From Bin103 sp002238925 (lineage in GTDB: Bacteria; Spirochaetota; Spirochaetia; SZUA-6; Bin103): a DNA stretch of 64,000 nucleotides. Below, piece after piece: positions 1 to 8,237 of the stretch (the stretch's first letter is position 1; each line of letters opens with the position of its first letter). A program made the translations under genes and the position numbers. The notes beneath the pieces were generated by a model, which ran no database searches, had not been told where the DNA came from, and saw only the letters and a list, made by a program, of their open reading frames with translations. The stretch lies in NCBI GenBank assembly GCA_965208065.1, contig OZ242313.1, forward strand, positions 4,030,001-4,094,000. The letters are read 5' to 3'.

Positions 1-496
1 TGCCGTGCAGCTTCTCGGTGATCACCACCGGCTCGCCGCCCGTGAACTCCTCCGGGTATTTCTTGAAGTCCTCGATGTCGTACTTGAGGGTGGCGCCGTG
101 GGCAGCGCGCACCTCGCCCTGCATGGAGACCGGGATCGGCGGCTCGTACTTGACCAGCTCCAGCAGCTCGGTGACATCGTCGCCCTCGGCGACCGGCCGC
201 CCGCGGATCGTCCCGTCGCGGACCGGATACACCAGCCCCTGCGACAGCGACCCGCGCAGTTTTACCGCCTTGACGCGGTTTTTCTTGCTGCCGGCCAACT
301 TGCCTTCCAGGCCCAGCTCCGCGATCAGCCAGTCGGGGCAGACCGCGGCTTCCGGGATGTAGGCGGCCAGGTCGCCGTCGGCGAAGCTGTCCTTGCCAAC
401 GACGCAGCGAAATCCGCCGATCGCCGCCAACTCCAGGCGGTCGGCGTTGGGGTGCTGCTCGATGCGCAGCGCGTAGACTCGTGATTCGAATGCCAT
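1..496 (-). CDS. RNA ligase, DRB0094 (DraRnl) family, C-terminal part outside window
   Basis: The minus-strand reading frame from the ATG at 496 runs off the left edge after 165 codons. The N-terminal ~110 residues look like the OB-fold domain of DRB0094-type ligases, with HPNADRLELA near residue 15, YIPEAAVCPDW near 55 and NRVKAVKLRGSLSQGLVYP near 85. Near residue 160 is VVITEKLHG, matching the K-x-H/D-G nucleotidyl-transfer motif whose lysine is adenylated. Known members seal 3'-OH/5'-phosphate nicks in RNA, often templated by DNA. The gene lies 50 nt behind a glycohydrolase gene on the same strand and may be the last gene of that operon. The remaining ligase motifs lie outside the window. 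Confidence 0.85.
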   Translation of the reverse strand, partial: MAFESRVYALRIEQHPNADRLELAAIGGFRCVVGKDSFADGDLAAYIPEAAVCPDWLIAELGLEGKLAGSKKNRVKAVKLRGSLSQGLVYPVRDGTIRGRPVAEGDDVTELLELVKYEPPIPVSMQGEVRAAHGATLKYDIEDFKKYPEEFTGGEPVVITEKLHG

Positions 497-546
497 GGTA
501 GAGCGGCGGAACCTACGAATGTGGACAAATCGTCGTCAAGGTTCGA

Positions 547-2670
547 TCAGCGTAGCGCGAGTGCGGATGATGATTGGCGGATGCGGAAACCGTCGGCGAG
601 CATGGTGCCCTCGTCGATAACGAATCCGGCGCCGCCGCTCGGGTAGCGGTCGTCCCGGGTCTCGAGCAGGGGCATGCCGTCGACCGTGAGCGACAGGCGG
701 TCGCCGGCGGCGGCGAAGTGCAGCGCATACGGGCGCTCCATCTCGTACGGAAACGCGGTCTCGGCGAGAGTATGCAGGTCGCCGTCGTGGCGGGCGACGA
801 TGGCAACGCGGTCGCCGCCGGCGAACAGGGCGGCGTAGTAGCGGCGCAGGCCGCGGGCGCGCAGCACCAGGCCGCCGCGGCGGTGCAGGCTGAAGCGCAG
901 GCTCGTCGCCACCGCATAGTCGCGCCAGTCGCGCGTGCCGAGGGTCACCAGGCCGTTGTCGGCGCTGTGCGAGATGCAGTAGGTGAGTTCGAAATCGGGC
1001 GCGAACTCGCGCGCGGCGCTGACCCAGGCGCGCAGCCAATGCGGGCGCAGGTTCCAGATCGACGACATCAGCATGCCGCGCTGCCGGAAGTCGCGCGGTG
1101 CGCCGTCCCAGTCCACGCTCAACAGGCGCACGCTGCCGGCCGGCGACGACCGCGCTCCCGGCGGGGCCGCCAGCTCCAGACCGAGACGGAACAGCGGCAT
1201 GCCGCCGTTCGCCGGCACCCGCCAGCGCAGCGTGTTGGCGCCTGGCCGAAGCGTGTGCGCCGCCGATTTCAGTTCCTGCACGCGGTCGGCGGTGTCGTAG
1301 AACAGTGCGTAGACCGCGACCGCCGGGGCCGTGCCGGCGGCGGTGGCCGAGGGCGGCGCCTGCAAACGGACGCTGACTTCCTGGGTGGCATACAGCGTTG
1401 GGCTGGCATGGGTGGAGAAGTTGTCCGCCACCTCGTCGAAGTCCAGGAACACCGGCGTCGAGACCCGCGCCGGGGCGGCGGCAGCCAAATCCCGGTAATG
1501 CAGCAGGACGCCCGGGGCATCGCTGCCGGCCACGCGCACCGCCGCGGCCCCGGCGGGCGCGTGCGGGCAGGGCGCAAAGCCTTGCCGGGCGCCGGGCAGT
1601 TCGAACCCGAAGCGCGGATGCGGTGCCGGCGCGGCGCCGGCCAGCAGGATGCGGCGGGTCTCCTGGACGGCGTCGCTGACGCAGCGGCCGCCCTCGGCGG
1701 TGACCACCAGCAGGCGGTCGGCGACCGGGTCGCGCAGCTCGGCGGGGATGGCCGCCAGCCCCAGCCGCACGCCGTTCAGGCAACCCACGCTGCCGGCGTT
1801 GCAGTCGGTGTCGTAGCCGGCGGAGGCGGCGATGGTCACCGCCCGGTGAAAGTCGTCGCCGCCGAGCAACAGCGCCACCAGTACCATCGCGTGGTTGGTC
1901 AGGATCGGACAGGGCCCGGGAAACACGCCGTAGCCGTAGCGCGGATCGAGCCATGCCCGCACCCGCCGCCAGTCGCGCTCGCGGCTGCAGACGGCGCGCA
2001 CGTCGTCCAGCAGGCGGCGGAGCTGATCGCCGCACGCGAACGGCTCGGCGGCGGCCAGGAGCTGCGCCAGCGCCCGGTGCTCGAATGCCAGCGCCTGCAG
2101 GGCGCCCAGGTAGGCGGCGCAGTCGAGGGCCACGCCGTCGTGGCTCACCGACGCCGCCGCGCGGATCAGCGCGGCGGCCTGCTCCGGGTCGCCGGGCGAC
2201 ATCAGCGCCAGCGGATCGGTGAAGATCTGGGCGCCGATCTGGCTGCAGAGCATCGCCCCGTTGAGCGCGCGGCTGCCACTGTGCGGCGCCCGGTATCCTG
2301 CCTTGAGGCGCAGGTACGCGGTGTGCTCGGTGGAGCGGCCAAACCCGCCCCACCACAGGATGGTCTTGTCCTCGATGATGGTGTTGAGCCAGGTGTCGCC
2401 GAAATCCGCCGCCGTGACGGTGCACGCGGCGCCGGCGTCCTCCAGAGCCCGGAAAAAGCCGAAGCTGCCGGACAGGTCGTCGTCCGCCACCACCAGCGGC
2501 AGCCCCAGTGCCGCGTGCACGTAGCCGTCCACCTCGCCAAACCGCTCCCGGATCGCCTCGTACGCCCAGCCCTCCACCGGCCGCCCCAGGTACACGCCGA
2601 TCATCTTGCCGAGCACGCCGGCGTAGGTCGCCGCCGCGACGCTGCTCTGCTCAGCCGCCATCTGCTCCAC
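547..2670 (-). CDS. ADP-ribosylglycohydrolase-family protein with C-terminal beta-sandwich region (paralogue A)
   Basis: A 707-residue protein. The N-terminal ~330 residues resemble the all-helical ADP-ribosylglycohydrolase fold: GVLGKMIGVYLGR near residue 17, an acidic DDDLSGSF cluster near 62, a WWGGFGRSTEHTAYLRLK block near 105 and AGYDTDCNAGSVGC near 285. The last corresponds to the metal-binding D-T-D-x-N motif of ARH/DraG enzymes. The remaining ~370 residues are beta-rich and end in GGAGFVIDEG, typical of concanavalin-like carbohydrate-binding folds. The start overlaps the stop of paralogue B by 20 nt; a second ATG at 2661 (MAAEQSS) is possible. Its place downstream of a sugar ABC transporter suggests hydrolysis of an imported N-glycosidic compound rather than protein de-ADP-ribosylation. 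That is inference. Confidence 0.75.
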   Translation of the reverse strand: MEQMAAEQSSVAAATYAGVLGKMIGVYLGRPVEGWAYEAIRERFGEVDGYVHAALGLPLVVADDDLSGSFGFFRALEDAGAACTVTAADFGDTWLNTIIEDKTILWWGGFGRSTEHTAYLRLKAGYRAPHSGSRALNGAMLCSQIGAQIFTDPLALMSPGDPEQAAALIRAAASVSHDGVALDCAAYLGALQALAFEHRALAQLLAAAEPFACGDQLRRLLDDVRAVCSRERDWRRVRAWLDPRYGYGVFPGPCPILTNHAMVLVALLLGGDDFHRAVTIAASAGYDTDCNAGSVGCLNGVRLGLAAIPAELRDPVADRLLVVTAEGGRCVSDAVQETRRILLAGAAPAPHPRFGFELPGARQGFAPCPHAPAGAAAVRVAGSDAPGVLLHYRDLAAAAPARVSTPVFLDFDEVADNFSTHASPTLYATQEVSVRLQAPPSATAAGTAPAVAVYALFYDTADRVQELKSAAHTLRPGANTLRWRVPANGGMPLFRLGLELAAPPGARSSPAGSVRLLSVDWDGAPRDFRQRGMLMSSIWNLRPHWLRAWVSAAREFAPDFELTYCISHSADNGLVTLGTRDWRDYAVATSLRFSLHRRGGLVLRARGLRRYYAALFAGGDRVAIVARHDGDLHTLAETAFPYEMERPYALHFAAAGDRLSLTVDGMPLLETRDDRYPSGGAGFVIDEGTMLADGFRIRQSSSALALR

Positions 2671-4795
2671 CGCGCCCAGGCGCCGGCGGCGGCCGGCCTA
2701 CCCGGAAGCCGGACGCCAGGTAGCCGCCCTCCTCCACCAGGAAGCCGGCGCCGCCGCTGGCGTACTCGCCGTCGTGCGCCGTGACCAGCACTTGCCCGTC
2801 CACGGCGAAGCACAGCTCATCGCCCGCCACCGTCAGAGCCACCGGCAGCGGCTGATCGGACGGGGCGGCATACCGACAGCGCGCCAGCACCCGCGGCGCG
2901 CCGTCGCGGCGCTTGACCAGCCGTGCCTCGCCGGCGCACAGCACCGCTCCGTAGTAGCGGCGGTGGCCGCGCGCCCGCGCCACCAGCCCCGCCGTGCGCT
3001 GGTGCACCAGGGTCAACTCCGAACTCACGGTGTAGTTGTCCCAGTCGCGCGTGCCGATGGTGAGCACGCCGTTGTCGCCGGGATGCGAGATGGAGAAGGT
3101 GGTGGTGTAGTCGGGCGCCAGGTTGCGTGCCGAGCTGAGGAACGCCTTCAGCCACGGCGTATTGGTGGTCCAGGGAGTCAGATCGGGCGACAGTTCATCG
3201 GCGCGCCCCATCGCGAAGCACTCCGGCGCACCGTGCCAATCGAGGTGGCGCAGGACGAACTCGCCGTCGAGCCGCTGCGCGGCGGTCAGCTCGATGCCCA
3301 GTTCGTAGATCGGCAGGCCGCCGCAGTCCGGCACTCGCCAACGCAGCCGGTTGGCGCCCGGTTGCAGCGCGACAGGCTCGCCGTAGCGGACGTTCAGCGA
3401 GCCGTCTCCCCGGTAATGGCGCACGAAGAAGCGCCAGCTCGGCTGCCGCCCGGCGCCGCACTCCACCAGTGCCCGCACGGTCTGCGTGCCGTACAACGTC
3501 GGGCTCGCCAGCACGTCGAAGTAGCTGGTGTCACGCACGCCGCTCGGCTCGGGAGCGAAGCAGGTCTGCACGCGCAGCCGTCCCCAGCGCCCGGGCGCCA
3601 ACCGCTCGTAGGCAATGACCAGGCCGGCGCCGGCGTTGCGCAAACCGGTGACCGCCTGCAAGTGGCGCGGTTCCCGGTCGACCTGGAAGCCCTGCACGGC
3701 GCCGGGAAACTCGAACCCGAAGCGCGGCTGCCGCTCCGGCTCCGCCTCCCCGCGCAGCACGGCCGCCGCGCGCAGAATCCGTCTCGTCTCCAGCACCGCG
3801 TCGGTAATGCACTCGCCGCCGTCCGCGCTGACCGCGTACAGCCGGTCGGCCACCGGAGCGCGCAAATCGACCCCGGCGGACAACGCCGCCAGCCCCAGCC
3901 GTACGCCGTTCAGGCAGCCGACGTTGCCGGTGTTGCAGTCGGTGTCCCAGCCCGCGCTCGCCGCGATGCTCAGGCTGCACCCGAAGTCGTCGCCGCCGAG
4001 CAGCAGCGCCATCAGCACCGACAGGTGGTTGGTCACCATCGGACAGTTGCCGGGGTAGCGGTGGTAGCCGTGCTCGCGTTCGATCCAGTCGCGCACCTCG
4101 CGCCAGTGGCCGGCCGCGGCGCAACGCTCGCGCACCGCCGCCACCAGCCCGCGCAGCTCCTCGTTGGCAACGAAACCCAGCCCCCGCTCCAGCAGGCGTC
4201 CGGCATCCGCCTCGCAGAATGCCAGCGCCTCCAGCACCGCCACCAACTCGGCACAGTCGACCGCGATGCCGTCGTGGCTCACTGAGGCGGCGGCGCGCGC
4301 CAGCCGCGCGGCCCGCTCGGGCGCGCCCGGATTGGCCAGCGCCCACCCGTCAATGAAGATCTGCGCGCCGATCTGCTCCGCCATCGCCCTGCCGTTGAGC
4401 GCTATCGAGCCGCTCGCCGGCGCCGGATGCCCCTGGTTCAGGCGCAGCCAGGCGGTGTGCTCGGTGGAGCGGCTCATCCCGCCCCACCACAGGATGGTCT
4501 TGTCCTCGATGATGTAGTTGAGCCAGGTATCGCCGATCCGGCGCGCGCTCAGTTCCGCATCGTAGCCGTGATCCTCCAGGGCGCGAAAGAACACAAAGGT
4601 GCCGGACAGGTCGTCGTCGGGCACGATCAGCGGCATGCCGACCTCGTGGTGGACGTAGTTGGCGATGGTCCCGAACCGCTCCCGGATCGCCTCGTACGAC
4701 CAACCCTCCACGGCGCGCCCCAGGTAGACGCCGATCAGCTTGCCGAGCACCCCGGCGTACACGCGTTCCCGGATCTCATCGCTCAACTGCGCCAT
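2651..4795 (-). CDS. ADP-ribosylglycohydrolase-family protein with C-terminal beta-sandwich region (paralogue B)
   Basis: A 714-residue paralogue of the gene at 547. The ATG at 4795 (MAQLSDEIRERVYAGVLGK) is chosen over a longer upstream frame because that extension is a shadow of the permease gene and because paralogues start at the same point. Visible motifs are DDDLSGTFVFFRAL near residue 60, the block WWGGMSRSTEHTAWLRL near 103, SVSHDGIAVDCAE near 180 and GWDTDCNTGNVGC near 280 (metal site). The C-terminal half is beta-rich and ends in GGAGFLVEEGGYLASGF. It lies 11 nt behind the transporter permease gene and overlaps paralogue A, so the three genes are probably one transcript. The substrate is unknown. 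Confidence 0.75.
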   Translation of the reverse strand: MAQLSDEIRERVYAGVLGKLIGVYLGRAVEGWSYEAIRERFGTIANYVHHEVGMPLIVPDDDLSGTFVFFRALEDHGYDAELSARRIGDTWLNYIIEDKTILWWGGMSRSTEHTAWLRLNQGHPAPASGSIALNGRAMAEQIGAQIFIDGWALANPGAPERAARLARAAASVSHDGIAVDCAELVAVLEALAFCEADAGRLLERGLGFVANEELRGLVAAVRERCAAAGHWREVRDWIEREHGYHRYPGNCPMVTNHLSVLMALLLGGDDFGCSLSIAASAGWDTDCNTGNVGCLNGVRLGLAALSAGVDLRAPVADRLYAVSADGGECITDAVLETRRILRAAAVLRGEAEPERQPRFGFEFPGAVQGFQVDREPRHLQAVTGLRNAGAGLVIAYERLAPGRWGRLRVQTCFAPEPSGVRDTSYFDVLASPTLYGTQTVRALVECGAGRQPSWRFFVRHYRGDGSLNVRYGEPVALQPGANRLRWRVPDCGGLPIYELGIELTAAQRLDGEFVLRHLDWHGAPECFAMGRADELSPDLTPWTTNTPWLKAFLSSARNLAPDYTTTFSISHPGDNGVLTIGTRDWDNYTVSSELTLVHQRTAGLVARARGHRRYYGAVLCAGEARLVKRRDGAPRVLARCRYAAPSDQPLPVALTVAGDELCFAVDGQVLVTAHDGEYASGGAGFLVEEGGYLASGFRVGRPPPAPGRGGADGG

Positions 4796-4806
4796 GCCGC
4801 GGCATC

Positions 4807-5705
4807 CTATCCCTTGAGCGCGCCGCTGATCAGCCCTTCGATGAAGTAGCGCTGCACCAGCACGAAGAACAGCAGCGGCGGGGCGATCATCAGCAGGGTG
4901 CCGGCCATCATCACGCTCATGTTGTCGGTAAAGGTGCCGTTCATCGACAGCAGCCCGAGGGTGGCGGTGATGCTCTCCTGGCCGAGGAAGGTGCGCGTGA
5001 TCAGGAACTCGTTCCACGCCTGCAGGCCGACGATCACCGCCACCGTGATCAGGCCGGGGCGCACCGGCGGTATCAGCACCGACCACAGCACGCGCACGGT
5101 GTTGGCGCCGTCGATCCGCGCCGCCTCCTCGAGCTGCTCCGGCACCGCCAGGCCAGGAAAAAGGCGCGCATCAGGAACACCGCCAGCGGCATGTTCAGCG
5201 CCGCCAGCACCACCCCTACCCCGTACAGGCTGCCGAGCAAGCCAAGCACGCGGGCGAAGAAATAGTAGAGCGGGAACAGGAACAACTGGATCGGAACGGT
5301 CATCGCCAGCATGAAGTAGATGGTGACCGCCCGCCAGTGGCGCACCCGGCGCCGGGCCAGCACATAGCCGGCCAGCGTTGCGCAGACCAGCACCGTTACC
5401 ACCGCCGTACCGCTGAGCAGCGCGCTGTTCACGAAGCCGCGCGAGAACTGCCCGTAACGCCACGCCAACTCGAAGTTGTCCCAGTGAGGTTCGCCCGGGA
5501 CGGCGAGTGGACTGCGCACCACCTCGCGGTGCGTCTTGAGCGTGTTGATCGCCACCAGCGCGAGCGGCGCCAGCGCCGTGAACGCGAAGAAGATCAACAC
5601 CAGGTGGGAGCCCAGCGGCCCGAGCAGCCGCCGCAGGCGGGACACGCCGGCAGCGGCCGGCGCCAACCTCCGGGTAGCCGAAGCGCTTGTGCGCCGAGGT
5701 GTCAT
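4807..5705 (-). pseudogene. Sugar ABC transporter permease (MalG/UgpE type), broken by a 5-bp tandem duplication
   Basis: The frame starting at 5705 encodes the first part of a MalG-type permease, with a hydrophobic segment near residue 35 and about four more helices, up to VFLMRAFFLAW. It then runs into a basic, non-homologous tail. The family's cytoplasmic EAA loop continues in another frame as VPEQLEEAARIDGANTVRVL, followed by the last helices and LISGALKG. At the junction CCAGG stands twice in tandem (plus strand 5148-5157). Removing one copy restores AFFLAVPEQLEEAARIDGA and a 297-residue protein of normal length. The locus therefore has a recent 5-nt duplication, or a sequencing or assembly error. 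Both neighbours are intact. Confidence 0.85.
5148..5157. repeat. Tandem CCAGG-CCAGG duplication causing the permease frameshift
   Basis: Two adjacent copies of the 5-mer (CCTGG on the coding strand) lie next to a T5 run. One copy gives a continuous permease frame; two copies shift it. Slippage or duplication would explain it. Confidence 0.8.
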
Positions 5706-5715
5706 GCGCTGCCGC

Positions 5716-6600
5716 TCATGCGCTTACCTCGCGCCGGCTCATCCACACGTAGAACATCGATGCCGCCAGGCCGAAAAAGCTCATCACCAGCCCGGTGGCC
5801 GCCGCCTTGCCGTACTGCAGCGCGTTGAACGCCAGCGTGTAGGCGTAGGTGCTGAGCATCTCCGAGCCATGCGCCGGCCCGCCGCCGGTCATGATGTAGA
5901 CGTACTCGAAGGTCAGAAACGAGAAGATGGTGATGATCACGAACATCAGCAGCACGGTGGGCAGAATGGTCGGCAGGTAGATGAAGCGGAACAACTGCAG
6001 CACCCCCGCTCCCTCCACCGTGGCCGCCTCCACCAGCTCCTGCGGTGTCTGGCGCAGCGCGGCCAGGTAGATCACGGTCAGGAATCCCCAGTAGTGCCAG
6101 ATGTCGACCATGGCCACGAAGTAGAGCGCCGTGTCGGGGCTGCCGAGCGGCGAACGCAGCGGCGCCAGCGGCGAGTCGCGCGGGAACAGGTGGCGCACGT
6201 GGCGCAGCAGGCCGGACACCGGGTTGAGGATGATGTTCAGCCACAGGATGGCGTTGGTCACCGGCGCCAGCACGTAGGGGCCGAGATAGATCATCTGGTA
6301 GACCGTGCGCGTGCGGCCGCGCTTCAAGAGCAGCATCGCGGTAAGCAGGCCGATGCCGACCGGCACGGTCAGGAACAGCAGGGTCCAGCGGATGTTGTTG
6401 CCGAGCGCCTGCCAGAACACGCGGTCGGCGAAGATCTTCTCGAAGTTGACCGTGCCGATCCAGTTCATGCTCAGCGACACGCCGTTCCAGTCGGTGAACG
6501 CCACGTAAGCGGTCATCAGGCCGGGCGCCAGCACCACCGCCACGCTCAGCAGCACGGCGGGCGCGAGCAGCAGGTAGTATTGGAACGACCAGCGGCGCAT
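5716..6600 (-). CDS. Sugar ABC transporter permease (MalF/UgpA type)
   Basis: A 294-residue inner-membrane protein with about six hydrophobic segments. The first is at residues 8-30 (YYLLLAPAVLLSVAVVLAPG), and the cytoplasmic EAA loop is near residue 190 (LVEAATVEGAGVLQLFRFI). This is the class of permease that pairs with a MalG-type partner and a periplasmic sugar-binding protein. It lies 108 nt after the binding-protein gene and 10 nt before the broken second permease. No ATP-binding subunit is encoded nearby. Such importers often share one MsmK-type ATPase encoded elsewhere, which is known of the family and not shown here. Confidence 0.9.
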   Translation of the reverse strand: MRRWSFQYYLLLAPAVLLSVAVVLAPGLMTAYVAFTDWNGVSLSMNWIGTVNFEKIFADRVFWQALGNNIRWTLLFLTVPVGIGLLTAMLLLKRGRTRTVYQMIYLGPYVLAPVTNAILWLNIILNPVSGLLRHVRHLFPRDSPLAPLRSPLGSPDTALYFVAMVDIWHYWGFLTVIYLAALRQTPQELVEAATVEGAGVLQLFRFIYLPTILPTVLLMFVIITIFSFLTFEYVYIMTGGGPAHGSEMLSTYAYTLAFNALQYGKAAATGLVMSFFGLAASMFYVWMSRREVSA

Positions 6601-6708
6601 TGGCGGTCAGTCGGGAAGCGCCGCGGCCGGCCGCGCCGGCCCGGGCGACACGAGTCGCCTGCCCGGGACGGCGGGACAGCCGCGGATGAAGTACGAAGCG
6701 AACGTCGA

Positions 6709-8076
6709 TCAGCCGCCCTTGGCGACCGGCGGCGGCACCGGGGCGACCAGGCCGGCGGCCTTGTCTTCCTCGTACGCCGTTTGCACGTTGGCCAGGAACT
6801 CCTCCACGGTGAGCTTGCCGAGCCACACCGAATCGATGTCGAAGAACGCAGTCTGCGTGGCCGGCGGGAAGAAGGTGGAGGGCGAATAGCCGAAGTTGCC
6901 GGCATTCACCGCCGCAATGGCGTCCTGAATGGCGCTCAGGAACCCGTGCGACAACCCGCTGAAGTCGGCCAGGTCGATGTCGAGCGCGCTGATCGGCACG
7001 CCCCAGTAGCCGGGCCAGCCCTCGGTCATGCCGACCAGGAACTCCTGCGTCATCATGCGGTCGATGATCTCGCCCACCGCGTCCTGTACCTCGGGCGGGG
7101 AGTAGGCGTTGATCGACAGCGAGGCGGTGGTGCCGAGCAGGAAGATCGGCGACGGCAGCCCGGCGCGGCTCGGCAGCGGGAAGAAGCCGAGGTTGTCCAG
7201 GTTGCCGTCCTCCTCGGAGTAGAAGCTGGTGGCGAACTGGAACACCAGCGACGGCCCGAAGAAGAACGGCGCGTCGTTCGACTCCAGCAGCGACACCGCG
7301 TCCAGGAAGTTCAGGTTGAAGTAGTCCTCCCCGGCCAGGTAGTCGGCCTGGAACCACTCCGCGCTCTTCTGCATCGCGCCGGCTATCGCATCGTCGGTCC
7401 ACGGGATAGCGCCGGTAATCGCATCGTAGGTGACCTGCGGTCCCGCCCAGTGGGTCAGGAACATCTGGGTGTAGTTCTCGTTCACCGGACGCCAGCCCTT
7501 GTTGCCGGTTACCGAAGCGTACAGGCCCTGGTCGAGGGCGTCGTCCATGATCGCTTCCAGCTCCGCGAAGGTGGTCGGGATCTGCCAACCGTTCTCCTCG
7601 AACAGCACCTTGTTGTAGAACACGCCCATGGTATTGAGCGAGTTGGGCAGCGCATACAGGTCGCCGTCGACCGTCCCCGACTCGTAGATCGGCTTCAGGA
7701 TCCGGTCGCGCCAGCCATACTTCTCCGAGTAGGGCTCCATGGAGGCCAGGTGCCCTGCCGCGGCGAACGGACGCACGAACGCCGGGCCCGACCCATACAC
7801 CAGGTCGGGGCCGCCCCCGGCCGGCAGCACCGAGGCGATGACGCTGTCCACGTCGTTGCGGAACTCCATTACCAGCTCGAACTTGTCCTGCGACGCATTG
7901 TAGGGGTCGACCAGCACGGCACGGATCACGTCCTGCAGGTGCGGGCCGGCGCCCCACATCCAGAACTGAATCTTGGTCCGCTCCTGCGCGGCAAGCGGCG
8001 CGGCGGCAAGCAGAGTGACGGCGAGCAGGAGCAGCACACTCCTGACAATGGGACTACCGATGGAACTACGGTTCAC
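6709..8076 (-). CDS. Sugar ABC transporter substrate-binding protein (family 1)
   Basis: A 455-residue exported protein. GTG at 8076 is chosen because AAGGAGG (8081-8087) lies just upstream and because it places a classic signal peptide at the N-terminus: basic, then LLLLAVTLLAAAPLAAQE with cleavage after AA. The mature protein begins KIQFWMWGAGP and has the features of extracellular family-1 sugar-binding proteins, for example YALPNSLNTMGVFYNK near residue 140. It would deliver a carbohydrate to the two permeases downstream, and being first in the operon it probably defines the substrate class. The longer frame back to 8160 lacks a ribosome site and would bury the signal peptide. Confidence 0.88.
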   Translation of the reverse strand: MNRSSIGSPIVRSVLLLLAVTLLAAAPLAAQERTKIQFWMWGAGPHLQDVIRAVLVDPYNASQDKFELVMEFRNDVDSVIASVLPAGGGPDLVYGSGPAFVRPFAAAGHLASMEPYSEKYGWRDRILKPIYESGTVDGDLYALPNSLNTMGVFYNKVLFEENGWQIPTTFAELEAIMDDALDQGLYASVTGNKGWRPVNENYTQMFLTHWAGPQVTYDAITGAIPWTDDAIAGAMQKSAEWFQADYLAGEDYFNLNFLDAVSLLESNDAPFFFGPSLVFQFATSFYSEEDGNLDNLGFFPLPSRAGLPSPIFLLGTTASLSINAYSPPEVQDAVGEIIDRMMTQEFLVGMTEGWPGYWGVPISALDIDLADFSGLSHGFLSAIQDAIAAVNAGNFGYSPSTFFPPATQTAFFDIDSVWLGKLTVEEFLANVQTAYEEDKAAGLVAPVPPPVAKGG

Positions 8077-8160
8077 GGTTCCTCCTTGCGGCTCTCCGGT
8101 CGGAGAGCTTCGAATGGGTGATTGATTGCCCGGCGGGTAAGCCCGAAAGCCGGACACCAA

Positions 8161-8189
8161 TGTCTACACCGGACCGCCGCAGCCTGCAA
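8161..8189 (-). promoter_or_regulatory. Predicted sigma70-like promoter of the sugar transporter operon
   Basis: Minus strand: TTGCAG (8189-8184), a 17-bp spacer, then TAGACA (8166-8161). This gives a leader of about 78 nt before the GTG at 8076. The 12-mer CCGGTGTAGACA that includes the -10 box also lies upstream of the SNF2 gene (26257-26246, minus strand). Motif match only. Confidence 0.45.
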
Positions 8190-8237
8190 CCGCCCCGCCG
8201 ACGGACAGGCGGACATTGCGGCGTGCGCGCTATATTG

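Noticed and set aside
536..2425. Long open frames overlapping the glycohydrolase genes on both strands (e.g. 536-2425 minus, 574-2784 plus)
   Set aside because: They are rich in Arg, Ala, Gly and Pro with no family motifs, as expected for shadow frames in GC-rich DNA; the frame with D-T-D-C-N motifs is the real gene.
4807..5705. Selenocysteine or programmed frameshifting as explanation for the broken permease
   Set aside because: The break is explained exactly by a tandem CCAGG duplication; there is no TGA at the junction and no slippery heptamer that would give the required shift.
5536..8121. An 861-codon plus-strand frame opposite the sugar transporter genes
   Set aside because: Shadow of transporter genes with clear signal peptide and transmembrane segments on the other strand.
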